Assembly (NCBI GenBank): GCA_023548195.1
Contig: JAJHZJ010000271.1
Coordinates: 1,214,566-1,278,565, forward strand
DNA length: 64,000 nucleotides
Source of the DNA: Bettongia penicillata ogilbyi
Taxonomy: Eukaryota > Chordata > Mammalia > Diprotodontia > Potoroidae
Reading direction: 5' to 3'
Part shown: in pieces, positions 48,780 to 60,343 of the stretch
How positions within the stretch are numbered: the stretch's first letter is position 1
Layout of the letters: every line of letters begins with the position of its first letter
Notes under the pieces: model-generated
Told to the model about the DNA's origin: nothing
What the model saw: only the letters and a program-made list of their open reading frames with translations
The model's database searches: none
Made by a program: the position numbers and the translations under genes

Positions 48780-49559
48780 TGCCATGACATCCCAAAGTTA
48801 AGACTGGAATTAAATGGGGTTAAGCCTTTGGGAAGGGCATGCCCATAATAATAAAGTAAAAAAGAAAGTGAGGAGACATACATATATAGACAGAGCTCAG
48901 CAGAGATGTTGGTTTGGCTGCTAAAACAATGAATTTGGAAACAAAGGTGACTCAGAGCCAGCAGCCAGGTCTAAAGCAAATTTTGATTCAGAAGAATGGA
49001 AGATGGAACATCAAGCAGGAATTAATAGATGCAGGTCATGGGACGGTCCAACATCACATTTCTGTTACTAAAATTGAGCTGAGATTTTTCAAGAATAATT
49101 TATGAATGTGGTTGTTCCTACTATTTTGCATTGGTCTCTGTTGGATGTCATTTGAAGGATAGTGGTGAATCTTCATATTAGCACTCTAGCTATCATGGTT
49201 TAAGTTCACTATTAAGCAATGTAATTAATTATTTGAAATAGTAAACTAAACAATGGAATTTCTATTAAATTTCAAAATCCCATAATAATGTACGAAGCTA
49301 AAAAAAGGAAGAAATAAGTCCAAATGGTTTATCTAGACTCTTCTCACTTAGATAAAACCCCATTTCTAATAATTTGACAGAGTAATCCTCCTTCTTAGTC
49401 ACCTGAAGTTTCCTTCATAGCTTTGGTTCTGTCCATTTTCAGATGATAAATACCACGTTAAGTACTAAGTCAACACAAATCTTATCCTTATTAGGATTAC
49501 AAATGTCTTGAGTTTACCGAGACTGATCCTTCCTCAGCATTCAAAATAGTGAAACTTAG
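48780..49559. other. No gene or repeat recognised
   Basis: Short frame at 48914-49105 (+) has no recognisable motif. Confidence 0.4.
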
Positions 49560-50035
49560 GCAGAAGCATGATGGTACAGTGGAGAAAGCCCTGCTTCAGT
49601 ATTCAGATGATTTTTTTTTAAAGTAGCACAATGGATAGAGCATTGACTGGACTTAGAATAAGAAAGACTCATGTTCATGAGTTCAAGTCTGGTCTCAGAT
49701 ATGTACTAGTTATATAATAACCCAGGGCAAGTCAGTTAACATTGCTTACCTCAGTACCTCATCCGTAAAATTATCTGAAGAAGGAAATGGAAAACCGCTC
49801 CAGTGTATTTACCAAGAAATCCCCAAATCTGGTCACAAAAAGTCTGACAAGACTAAATAACAAGAAAAAGTTGTCAGAAAACCTACATCCTTATACTGGC
49901 TTGGCTATTTTGCTACCTGTGTGGCTTTGGGTAAGTAACCTTACCTCTCTGGACCTAAATCCCTTCCTTGTAATTTGAAGGGATTGTATCTGTTGACCAT
50001 TAAGTTTCCTTCGATCTCCAAATCTATAATCCCAA
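49560..50035 (+). mobile_element. MIR-type SINE split by a MAR1-like SINE
   Basis: Outer SINE: 49560-49612 (gatggtacagtggagaaagc) resumes at 49873-50031 (gtcagaaaacctacatcctt, gtgtggctttgggtaagta, cgatctccaaatctataatc). Inner SINE: 49620-49872, with head gtagcacaatggatagagc, tail ctgaagaaggaaatgg, aaaaccgctccagtgtat, accaagaaatccccaaatc, gtctgacaagactaaataac. The outer head and body rejoin in correct register. Confidence 0.82.
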
Positions 50036-50174
50036 GCACATTTTAGCATCCTAAACCTATTTTCACATTGTATACTAGGAAGAATTTCTTCCCCCAAATA
50101 GCTCAAATAATTTTACTATCTTACACATATTTTTGAGGAACAAGTAAGATGACGTTTGGGAATGTGCTTTGTGA

Positions 50175-50330
50175 ACTGATAAGTATTCTACTAATGTAAG
50201 GTGTATAATTACTGCACTAGAATCAGTAAGACCTGGGTTTAAAGTCTTGCTGCTGACAAATACTGACTGTGTGAAGTTGGGCAAGTCATTTAACCTCTAA
50301 GGGCCTTAGGAATAATTTCCTATTTTGAAA
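50175..50330 (+). mobile_element. MIR-type SINE
   Basis: ctagaatcagtaagacctgg, gtttaaagtcttgctgctga, gttgggcaagtcatttaacc in SINE order. Confidence 0.7.
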
Positions 50331-50344
50331 TAAAACCACATAGC

Positions 50345-50700
50345 TCATGTATGTGTACATATTATATATAGTGCATAATGTAGTTATATCATATAACATT
50401 TAAATATTGTATGGAGATATAAATATTATTTATGTAATACATGTTGCATATATGTACATTACATTATACTATTCATATATATTTCTCTTATATATAAAAT
50501 TTACACATTCTATTATAAAATTAATACAGGACATAAATATGTATATACATAAACACTATGTAAACATGTCTCTGCTTATTTATACATATAACTAGGTGGA
50601 TATTTGTATATGTGTATTTATACCTATATGTATATGAATGTGTATACATAGACACATCTTGTGTGTGCATGTGTGTGTATTTGCATACATACACACAAAT
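50345..50700 (+). repeat. AT-rich TATA/TGTA low-complexity region
   Basis: Degenerate ATAT/TACAT sequence ending in a TGTG/ACAC patch (50655-50696). Confidence 0.75.
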
Positions 50701-50794
50701 CTCTGATTCTATTGGTAGAAGGAATTGCTGAGGACATTTCCTGAATTGATTAAATGAAGATCAGTTCTCCCCATACCACTAAGAGCCTTCCTGA

Positions 50795-50925
50795 TTTCCT
50801 TGGGGACCCTGAGAGGTTTAACTATTTGCTAATCAACAGCAAAAAAAGTCAGTCAAGACATTTAACTCAGGTCTTCCTAACTGGAGACCAGTTCCTGATC
50901 TGCTCTTTCAAAGCTGCCTGTTTTG
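50795..50925 (-). mobile_element. MIR-type SINE 5' half, antisense
   Basis: gaccctgagaggtttaacta, catttaactcaggtcttcct, aactggagaccag and the head end aaagctgcctg are antisense SINE blocks. Confidence 0.65.
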
Positions 50926-51271
50926 CGTACTGTTATCATTGGTAGCGTTGTTATTCATAGCTGAAGTTGAGCTTTTCCCTAGATGTGTGTATCCTCCCAA
51001 ATAAAATCTCAGCCTTCAATGTTAATTCTGATAGTAGATTCTGATGTGTCTGATTAGTTAGAGACAAAAACGTTCACTCTTTTCTCCAGCTGAGCCTTGT
51101 TAAATCACTCAGGCTTCTCCTAGTTGATCCAATGAAAATCATTCAGATTCTCTGCATGAAACAAAAAAAATAGTCTTCATATTGAACACTTAAAGAATGT
51201 TACACTTAAGGAATTAAAGATTTAAGGAGAATTGTCCTCTCTGTGAAGCACAAAAGAGTTCTCAGTGACAC

Positions 51272-51272
51272 A

Positions 51273-51320
<48 letters not shown>

Positions 51321-51342
51321 CATGTATGTATGAATGTACATA
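51272..51342 (+). repeat. TA then TATG microsatellite
   Basis: Pure TA over 51276-51310, then TATG/CATG units. Confidence 0.93.
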
Positions 51343-51604
51343 TAGCTAAATTGTATTAGGGACACCATAGCCAAGGTTTACTCAAACGTCAAGCCAAAGA
51401 AGCTGGGGTGTCTAAAGACTGTGGTCTTACAAGGTATATTGAATGCACTGGTGGTTTTGTGATAGTGCACAAATGCTTGTGGTATCAGGGCAGGGCACTG
51501 ATGGACTGGATAATAGGTTCTAGCCACATATTACTCATCTTGCTTCAATTTTTAAGCTGGGCTTGCTCATTTATGTGAATTAATTTATTTTGTTATATTT
51601 TATG

Positions 51605-51835
51605 TGTTGGACCAGAAGTCAGGAAGAAGTGAGTTTAAATTCAGTCTCAGTTTACTAGTGATGTGACTATGGGCAAGTCAATCGACTTCTTTTCTCCTCT
51701 GTTTCCTTATATGTAAAATGGGAATAATAATACAGCACCTACCTACCAGTATTTTGTGAGGATTAAATAGCATGGTTTTAAAGGTATTTGAAGAACTAAA
51801 AGCACCATATAAATGCTAGTTATTATTCTTATTTT
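51605..51835 (+). mobile_element. CORE/MIR-type SINE
   Basis: accagaagtcaggaagaagt, ctatgggcaagtcaatcgac, taaaatgggaataataatac, caccatataaatgctagtta; head slightly truncated. Confidence 0.82.
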
Positions 51836-52009
51836 TTCTATACTATCTCTTTTATTGGACACCACAGAAATGGCAGTCCTTGTAAGAATAAAGGCTGAAG
51901 AGCTGAAAAACTTCCCAAAGACCAACACAGAAATGTTTGTAATGGAGTTCTAGTTTTAACTCACTATTAACTTCAAAAAGATTTTATTAAGTCAACGACA
52001 TCCAGAATA

Positions 52010-52780
52010 TTCTTTAAAAAGTGTCTCAGAGATCCCTAACCATCCATGTGCTATATTCAGCCTTTTATCAATAACTTGAATTAAGACATGTAGGACATGC
52101 CTATCAAGTCTATAAATATAAAAAAAAAAAACTATGTGGGATAGGTAGCACTTTGAAAATATGTTGAAATTCTCTCAAATCTCTGTATGATTTTGACATA
52201 TTTGAATAAGATAATGTAATATCAAAATATTTGAGTTAAAAAAAACCTTAACAGTATAGGAGGCATACTTTTTACTGGTCCATCTGGTGGAGGGAAAAGT
52301 GTAGAACTTTTGTTGGATTGTATGCTCAATAGTATAATACAATATATTGTATAATATATAGTATAACAGTGTGATACAATGTCCTTAAACAAATGAAAGC
52401 TCAGGATGTATTAAGAGGTGGATATGTTATATCTATAGTATAGCTACCCTGATCAGATTGCATCTTGTCATGTTATGAGCAGTTACAGATAGCACATTTT
52501 ATGGTTATCAAAAACCTTGAATACATCCTACTGGGATTGTGAGACATTGGAGGCCTCAAAACAGAAGAAGTTTTTTGGAAAAAAATATAAACGTTTAGAC
52601 TAGAGAATAAGTCTTAGAGATATGCTAGCAATCCTGTTGCATTTGAAAGATATATATGTGAAATTTTAATTAGAATTGTTCTGTTAGGTCTCAAAAGGCA
52701 AACCAAATTACATTGACTTGATATAAAGAGAAATTTCTGAACAATTAGAAATATTCCATAATGGAATAGATTCTTTTAGT
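52010..52780 (+). mobile_element. CR1/L3-type LINE 3' region
   Basis: 52050-52135 (attcagccttttatcaata, acttgaattaagacatgtag, gacatgcctatcaagt) matches the RT segment before the Ala-Asp-Asp site. 52590-52760 (ctagagaataagtctta, gcatttgaaagatatatatg, gatataaagagaaatttct, gaacaattagaaatattcc, ataatggaatag) matches the 3' end. The middle, 52230-52560, includes a degenerate run of tata (52325-52375). Old and without open frames. Confidence 0.68.
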
Positions 52781-52789
52781 AGGAAGAAC

Positions 52790-52975
52790 ATCTCAATTTA
52801 CATCTGAACTCTGACACTTAGTAAATGTGTGATCTTAGGCAAATCACTTTGCTTCCTTGACCTTCTAATTGATGATTAGTAAGTAAAGAGGTTTTTCATC
52901 GACAAAATGGAGGTATTATACTTAATGGTTCTGTGAGTTTTTTCTAGCTCTAGAGTTCGGATTCCATGAAACCTT
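52790..52975 (+). mobile_element. MIR-type SINE, degenerate
   Basis: ctgaactctgacacttagta, gtgatcttaggcaaatcact, gttttttctagctctagagt in order. Confidence 0.6.
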
Positions 52976-53109
52976 TCCACTGCTGGTTTTCAAAGGAAGG
53001 ATGGATAATAAGACACCAGTCACAAGTGTTGAAGAGAGGATCCTGATCACATATAACTTGGGCTACAGGATATGACATGACATTATATGACTGATTTTCC
53101 TGTTCTTCA

Positions 53110-53475
53110 CGTAAGACGCTTCCCGTAAGAGATATCTCATCTCTGAGCCATTTCACTGACTGTCCCCCATGCTTGGAATGCATTTCTGCTACAACTTGCC
53201 ATCTTGTTTCCTTCAAAACTCTGTTCAAGCAACATCTTCTACATTAACATTTTCTTGATGTTTCATTCTTTTCCGCTATGTTTTCTTTACTACGAGGAAA
53301 CAAATGAACAGACAACTTGTATTTATTTTGTATATGTGGTTCATGTGCATATTTCCTCTCCAAATAGAATATAAACTTCCCCATTTTTTTTTGTATCCCC
53401 AGTTCCCAGCACAGTGTCTGGAATATAGAAGCCACTTAATAAATAAATACTTGTTGACTGGTTCAGTGATGGCAT
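53110..53475 (+). mobile_element. L2 LINE 3' end
   Basis: cttggaatgcatttctgcta, ccttcaaaactctgttcaag, tgtatccccagttcccagca, cagtgtctggaatatagaag, ccacttaataaataaatact. Good match through to the 3' end. Confidence 0.72.
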
Positions 53476-53859
53476 CTAGGTTAGCTTCTATCTAAGAATC
53501 TTGATTGTTTGAGTTTATTAAAAGACTCTACTATCCCATATAATATTATCATATATACTTAGTTTAACTTGACTGTCAAAACATGTTGAAGATCAATTCA
53601 CCTTTCTATTAATTAATTTCCTATGTGTCTCAGGCCACAGAAGAAATGGGAGAAAGTCTGAAGTGACAGCCAGGAAACAGCTTTTTCTATCTGATGTTTC
53701 CTATGTATTCCTCTACAGGAGGGCCATCATTACATTTCACTGGAGGTAAAAAGTGAATTCATCACAATACACATTCATTAAGTATCTACTGTGTACGTCA
53801 CTGTGCTATTCAGATCAATTTGTTAGACATCTGTTTGGATTGTAATTTTAAAAGTGTTA

Positions 53860-54059
53860 GGAGGTAAACTGGGTGCCTAAAGTCAGGAAGACTTAGCTTT
53901 CTGAGTTTAAATCCACCTTACTGTGTGACCCTGTTTCTCTTATCTGTAACATGAGATGGAGAAGGAAATGGCAAATCACTACAGTATCTTTGCCAAGAAA
54001 ACCCCAAATGGAGTCACCAAGAGTTAGATACAACCAAGAAATGACTCTATAACCACAAA
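53860..54059 (+). mobile_element. MAR1-like SINE with RTE-type tail
   Basis: ctaaagtcaggaagactta, gtttaaatccacc, tggagaaggaaatggcaaat, cactacagtatctttgcca, agaaaaccccaaatggagtc, agagttagatacaaccaag. The core has a short deletion (the tgggcaagtcac block is missing). Confidence 0.84.
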
Positions 54060-54719
54060 GAAGCATATTATTACATCTCTATGAGCTATTTTTTCCTCAC
54101 TGACTAAATAAGAGTTAGACTGGATTAACCTTATCTCAGTAGCACTTCTGCATCAGAGAGGAACAGAAATTGGCACTTGTATCTTTTCCCCACCAGCGTT
54201 GATCTCTCATCACTTTCCCTCTATAAACTGACTTTCTTTGTCTTGTCACAGGGCTCTGCAGCAAACCTATTACTGAGCACTCATTGGCAGTACTCACTTG
54301 TAGCCAAAGCATCTGGTTAGAATGGAGATGCCTTGCCTATTCCCTAAAGTGGGTTCAAATGCTCTTGTTCATGTATACTACAATCTGTCTGACTAAGAAG
54401 CACATACGGAAATTTGAGACTTCATTCATACAGGTCAATCTGAAAAGATGTGTGTTCCCGTCTTATCTACAACCCTCTTCTTTACAATTTTTTTTGCCTC
54501 TAAAATAAATTAAAAACAATTATCCATCTTCCCCCCGCCACTCTAGGTCTTACAGACATGCACATATTCCTCTACTTCATTGATTTTCTTACCGGGAATC
54601 AGCTCTTCTTAATATTTTTAATTAAACACAATATATAGGGATAGAGATTGAACTTATGATTTCAGTATTATAGGGAACTCATCATTCTCTTTACCAATGA
54701 AAGTACATATCTTCTCTGT

Positions 54720-54870
54720 GACTTTTAATCTTAGAGAGGTGTCTGGTGATTCTGAGAAGTAACTTGCCCTGGGTCACAGGGCAAAACACCTGTGTGTTTG
54801 AGAGGTGGACATGAACCCAGCTAGCTTCAGTACCAGCTCTTGATCAAATCCCATGATGCCTTTAAGCACA
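54720..54870 (-). mobile_element. MIR fragment
   Basis: aagtaacttgccctgggtca, cagggcaaaac, gacatgaacccagctagctt: antisense MIR. Confidence 0.6.
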
Positions 54871-55102
54871 ATCTTTGCATTTTAAAAATGGTATTCAATT
54901 TTAGAGCTATGTCTATGTGTGCAAGTTTTTATTTTATAAATTATAACCTGTTATTTGGTACTGCTTATATGAATGGCATCATGTAGTGAAATGGGGAAAA
55001 ATAATTTGTAAATATGTTTGGTAGGAATTGCCAACAGATGTTATATATGCCATGGTGAGATGACATGTAAATACTTTTCTATCACCATGGCCCATCCCCA
55101 CC

Positions 55103-55475
55103 TGAAAGGCAGTATGATACAACGAAAAGAGGACTCTCTCTGCAGTTACAGAGACTGGCTTTAAATCTAATATTAACTACTGTAGTCAATCAGGTGCTAC
55201 AGTAAACAGAATGCTAGACTTGGACGTAGGAAGACCTGAGTACTCTATCTGCCTTAGACATTTACTGAGTGAAAGTGGCTTAATCTATCTGAAACTCAGT
55301 TCCTTCCCCTGTAAAATTGGGATAATAATAGCACCTACTTCACAGGGTTATTGTAAGGATTAAATAAAGACATAGTGTTTTCCATACCTCCTTGACCTTA
55401 GTTTTCTCATATACAAAATGAAGGAGTCAAATTAAATAGCCCCGAGGTCCCTTCCAGCTTTAGAATGCTCCTATT
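55103..55475 (+). mobile_element. MIR-type SINE split by a CORE SINE
   Basis: Outer copy 55103-55188 (aaaggcagtatgatacaacg, gactggctttaaatctaat) resumes at 55386-55475 (ccttgaccttagttttctca, ccgaggtcccttccagctt). Inner CORE SINE 55189-55380 (caggtgctacagtaaacaga, gtaggaagacctgagtactc, taaaattgggataataatag). Confidence 0.75.
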
Positions 55476-55634
55476 GTGCCAGTAGATAATAAGAGCTGAC
55501 ATAGCATCACCCCCTACTTTCATCCAATGAAAAGGGTCAATCCTGTCATCCACCAACAAATTTCAATGCTTTCAACTCCTTTCTGTCTTTCTAGTTTCCA
55601 GCATGTAAGAAGAGCAAGAGTATTCCACTTGATA

Positions 55635-55883
55635 AGCAGCTAGGTGCTACAGTGGATAGAGTTCCAAGAGAATCTACCGTCAGGAAGCTCTGAGTTCAGT
55701 TCTGGCCTCAGATGCATCCTAACTGTTATGACCTTAAGCAAATTGCTTAATCCTGTTTGCTTCAGTTTCTTCATCTGTAGAATGAGTTGGAGAAGAACTG
55801 CAAACCATTCTAATAGCTTTCCCTAGAAAACCCCAATGAGGTTACAATGAGTTGTATATAAGAGAAACAACCTAACAAACAAC
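55635..55883 (+). mobile_element. MAR1-like SINE, full length
   Basis: Head agcagctaggtgctacagtg, gtcaggaagctctgagttca, gttctggcctcagatgcat, core gtttgcttcagtttcttcat, tail ttggagaagaactgcaaacc, agaaaaccccaatgaggtta, ending aacctaacaaacaacg. Confidence 0.87.
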
Positions 55884-57234
55884 GATTCAACTCAATACTC
55901 TACTTTTAAAAGTTTATCAAACCTTTTTTGACAAAACCATAAATCATTTTGGTTCCATAAAAAAATATCCTGAGCATTAATTATAAAGCATACCCTTCTC
56001 CTCTCCAGGTGGAGAGTTAGGCTTAATCTGGTAGGCATGTCACTGTGTTGTTTTGTTTGTTTGGTTTCTGTTTATCTGTACATTTTTGTTAGCAAGGATC
56101 ACTTCATTTGCTTTGGAAATGACAGTTATGTTTAAAAGTTTAAAAAAGCAAACATGAAATATTAATTAAAAATTAAGAAAAAATTAAAGTTCTGACTCAA
56201 AAAGTTAAAGTTTAAATAATACAAAGTATTTCCAAAATTTTAAGCTAACAAAGCTTAAAATGACACAAAGGGTTTTGGGATACCTTGTATTTCCTTTTTT
56301 TTTTTTTTAATTTATGTGGCATCAAAACTTCTACAAAAATCTTCTTCCACTTTCTATTCCAGAATTAAGGTAATCCTGGGTTTCTTAAAATCATGACAAA
56401 AAACTGCAAGTTCTAGTAAACTCTGAAACTAGAAAGATTTCACATACAAGTTCAGTAGGGATTTCATCTCTTATCCAAGGAGCCATTGAGCTAAGTTCAG
56501 ATGGTTAATTCTTTGGACACAGCAACCATCATGAGTTACCAAGCAAGATATAGAGGAATTGTGAACTATGTAGAAGGGACATTTGCACTGGCTCTAAAAG
56601 TACTATTGCATGACATCATAAATAAATGGCTTAACTGATACCATCACTGAATTGAACTTGGCTAAGTGAAAAATTGTGTAGGAAAGAAAAATGAAGGGCC
56701 AGTAAGCACAGTTACATATGTAAAGGCGGAATCAGGAAAAATGAGTCCAAAAGACCAATGTATAGTGAACATGCGCAAATACAGTTAAGTATTATGTAGA
56801 CACATCCTCTGTACTTAGAGAATTTAATTAAAGACAGTCACAATTTCTTCCTCTTCCTTTTTATTCTCTGGAGTAGATTATAAGGGCTGAAGATTGAGGT
56901 CCTTTTCATTGCCAGATCTTGTCTCCTTGGTCCTTGAGAAGCCCACTAACGAAACTTAGTGAGTTCATCAATATAGAAAAAAAACCATAACTCTGAGGCA
57001 GTTGAAAAATGCACTCATTTCCTGTTTTTTGATAAAATATTTAAGTTGGCTTAACATCGGGGTATGTTGTTGACAGCTCAAACTGGTTTGTCAGAGATTA
57101 AATTGGCAAATTTTCAGTGCAAGCATTTATACTTCAGAAATTGTTAAATGTTACAAATTAGGATTTTATTATTTTATTGATCATCTACACTTAAGAAAGT
57201 GATAGAGAAAATATTAGTAATACACTTTAAACTT
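55884..57234. other. Upstream flank of ARPC4 retrocopy, unclassified
   Basis: AT-rich; no repeat I can name and no promoter-like GC-rich sequence near the retrocopy. Confidence 0.45.
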
Positions 57235-57247
57235 AAAAATATACTGT
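57235..57247 (+). repeat. Target-site duplication, 5' copy, of ARPC4 retrocopy
   Basis: AAAAATATACTGT directly precedes the retrocopy's 5' UTR and is preceded by TT, giving the L1 endonuclease-type site TT/AAAA. The matching copy follows the poly(A) at 58066-58088. Confidence 0.8.
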
Positions 57248-58070
57248 CACTTCCGCTTTCCGGCCTAACCAGCCCCAGCAATGACTGCCACTCTCCGCCC
57301 CTACCTTAGTGCCGTTCGGGCCACACTGCAGGCTGCACTTTGCCTGGAGAATTTCTCCTCCCAAGTTGTGGAGAGGCACAACAAGCCAGAGGTAGAAGTC
57401 AGGAGTAGCAAAGAACTCCTGTTACAACCTGTGACCATCAGCAGGAATGAGAAGGAAAAGGTTCTGATCGAGGGTTCCATCAACTCTGTTAGAGTCAGCA
57501 TTGCTGTAAAACAGGCTGATGAGATTGAGAAGATCCTTTGCCACAAATTCATGCGCTTCATGATGATGAGAGCAGAGAATTTCTTCATCTTGCGGAGGAA
57601 GCCTGTGGAGGGTTATGATATCAGTTTCCTGATTACAAACTGCCACACAGAGCAAATGTACAAACACAAACTGGTGGACTTCGTGATCCACTTCATGGAG
57701 GAGATTGATAAGGAGATCAGTGAATGAAGCTGTCAGTCAATGCTCGGGCTCGTATTGTGGCAGAGGAGTTCCTCAAGAATTTTTAGAGTATCTGACTGGA
57801 TCTCTGGCTGCCCCCTCCTCTCATCTTCTCTTCTCTCTGCAAAGCTGCCCTGCTGGAGCTTGGAAGGACCCTAGGGAAAGGGGAGGGACAGGGCTTGGGG
57901 ATGCTAGGCACAAGCTGGAGAGCTTGCTATTGGAAAGAAAACAGCAGTAGACCTGCAAGGCCACACCCACTGGGTCAGCCTGGCCATCAATGTTCAGTCC
58001 CCTGGGCTGGGACGGTTTTTTTTTTAATGTCTTGAAATTTAAAACTCTGTGCTTGTAGGATAAAAAAAAA
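57248..58070 (+). pseudogene. ARPC4: ARPC4 processed retrocopy, one frameshift
   Basis: Intronless copy of actin-related protein 2/3 complex subunit 4, a core scaffold subunit of the Arp2/3 actin-nucleating complex that pairs with ARPC2 in the cytoplasm. ATG is at 57281. The frame starts [12 protein letters not shown] and reads 148 residues to a TGA at 57725-57727. One missing base next to 57724 causes this stop. The remaining 20 codons ([10 protein letters not shown] to EEFLKNF) continue in the next frame to TAG at 57784-57786, giving the usual 168 residues. By recall of the human protein, the first 148 residues differ only at position 121 (Cys for Phe). A 33-bp 5' UTR, about 280 bp of 3' UTR, a short A-run at 58062-58070 and a flanking duplication mark an L1-mediated cDNA insertion. 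An AATTTAAA at 58036-58043 may be a decayed poly(A) signal. Loss of the C-terminal helix makes a normal subunit unlikely. Identity is very secure; lack of function is inferred. Confidence 0.96.
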
Positions 58071-58088
58071 TATATATATATATACTGT
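58066..58088 (+). repeat. Target-site duplication, 3' copy, with TA expansion
   Basis: Reads AAAAA, a run of TA repeats, then ACTGT. It matches the 13-bp 5' copy except that the TATA core has grown by about ten bases into a TA microsatellite. Confidence 0.7.
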
Positions 58089-58694
58089 ACTTTTTCCCCA
58101 AGAAAGTCCATTGTTAAATATTTATCAGTATATTACTGTTTAACATTCCCCAGCTCTCCTTTTTCCACTTTGTTTTTTGGTAGTATTTTTCCTTTGCCAT
58201 CATCATTCCAAAGACATAGAGTCTTCCTGTGCTTCTCTTTGGCAGTCCAGGGCCTTCCTAAATAGTGACAGTAGCAACTCAACTATTTTTGACCCCTTCA
58301 TTTAGAACTGATAGGATATGATTTCCACTGAATTCTGAATGGGTGACAAAACTGGATAAATTTCGCTTTCAAGAAAGTATGTACATTTTATTAAGCAACT
58401 TCAATGAATGACAACAAAGAGTGAAGGATGATATGGATTTTAGGTACTATGGAAAATAAGAGTTTTGTGTTTTCCCCCCAAAGGGGAACAAGGACTTTTC
58501 GCATCCTTAAAATTCCAACACTTAAATGGTCACCTCCACAGATAACTTGTTTTAAACATATTATGAAGAATTAATCTCACATTTAAATACATTTGCCCTG
58601 CATTTCTTGTAGTTGGCTTCTATATGGTCATCTGATCTCCTAAACTAGATCTTTGGAGAATGATTCTATTAGAGCAATGATATTCATGTTTATA

Positions 58695-58912
58695 ATTCTA
58701 GTTCACATTTGTATAATACTTTAATGTCCACAAAGCACTTTCCTCACTGTCCCATTTTGTTATGTTGTTTTATTGTCCCCATGTTACAGATAAGTAAACT
58801 GAGGATTTTAGGGTCTTAGCCATTTGTCTAGCACCATGCAGCTAGTGAATCTCAGAGCTGGGAATGAAAACCAGAATTCCTTGCTCCAAGACTAATCCAA
58901 TTCTACTACATT
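58695..58912 (-). mobile_element. MIR, antisense, nearly complete
   Basis: cacaaagcactttcctcact, catgttacagataagtaaac, tgaggattttagggtcttag, accatgcagctagtgaatct, cagagctgggaatgaaaacc. Confidence 0.75.
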
Positions 58913-59534
58913 TTTTTCTCTGGACATTCATTTTGACCTTTTCACAAGGTACCTATTGCTTTCAGTTTGCAATGATTTGTTGATCCCACATGTTATTTTT
59001 TGATGTGTTTAGAAAAGACAGATCTTAACACTAGAAAATCTCATCAACTTATTTTCTGTGTATTTTTCTTGTTCAAAAATATGTACACATTAACAAATAA
59101 ATTAAAATCTTTACATAGTTCATCATAGATTCTTTAGCCTGGCCAGAAAATAATCTTTTGGATGTCAGTGGCCAATTGGAATTGATTTTACAGATAATGG
59201 TAAGAATTAAAAAAATAGACAGGTATGACAAGACTCCTCCTGCACTCCTTTCTCATCCCTAATTGTAATGTATTTTATTTAATTCTAAACTCATTTTTCT
59301 CTGTACCAAGCACTCTCTCCATTGGATCACAGATGTAATTCCATGGTAACACAGTAGGACTTAACAATTACACAACGTAATTGCTGAAGCACTTGCAACA
59401 AAGTCTGGAAATAGACTATCAAGAGGTAAAATAATTCCCCTGATGTCCTATTAATTGCATTCCTTTCAGATTTTTTTATTCCCTTAAGTGTTGGCTCTCT
59501 TGACCTACCTGAAGAAAAGAATTCAGTTTCTCAG

Positions 59535-60260
59535 AATCTTAGAATAAAAAAAATGGAAGAAAATGTGAAATATATTATAAGAAAAGAAAGTGACCTGGAA
59601 AACATCAAGAGATAATTTAGGAATAATTAGAACACCAGAAAGACATGATTACAAAGAAAGATAGACATGATGTTTGAAGAAACCATAAAGAACCACTACC
59701 GAGATATCTTTGAAACTGATGACAAAATGAAAATTGAAAGAATCCACCAATCACCTCTGGAAAGAGTTCCCAAAATAAAAACTTCTAGGAATATTATAGC
59801 CAAAATCCAGATCTCATAGGTTAAGGAGAGTAATACTGCAAGCAGTCAGGAATAAATAATTCAAATACCATGCAGCTACAATCTAGAACACCCAAAATTT
59901 AGCAGCTACCACCAGAAAAGAAATGGAGAGCTTGGGAAATGACATTCTGGAAGACAACAGAGTTACACATAAGATCTGAAAAAAATATAAGGTAAACGTC
60001 AAGAGATTCAGTAAGAACAGTGTTTACTTTTTTATATGAGGAAATCTAAAATGTATGTTTAAGATTTAAATTATAATGAGGTATTTCAAAAGAAAGATTG
60101 GGGTAGAAGTGAGTAGGTATGATGTGATTCTAAAAAAGTAGTCTAGAAAAAGGTAAAATGAGTAATTATCTTATGCAAATGAGGTATGAGAGGCAGAAGT
60201 GAGAAAGAGGAATTAGGCAGGAGAGGAGAGCTTGTAGTTCAGGAACCCTACACTCATAGG
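59535..60260 (+). mobile_element. HAL1-type ORF1 remnant and flank
   Basis: agaaaatgtgaaatatatta, aagtgacctggaaaacatca, ttaggaataattagaacacc, aattgaaagaatccaccaatcacctctgg, then nattatagccaaaatcc: same ORF1 RRM/CTD order as 4630-4900, more diverged and with frameshifts. Confidence 0.7.
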
Positions 60261-60286
60261 GAATGGATTAAAGAAGGAACGAAGAA

Positions 60287-60293
60287 GATCGAT

Positions 60294-60343
<50 letters not shown>

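Noticed and set aside
57301..57691. Minus-strand frames of 89-95 residues over ARPC4 sequence
   Set aside because: Antisense shadows of the ARPC4 retrocopy.
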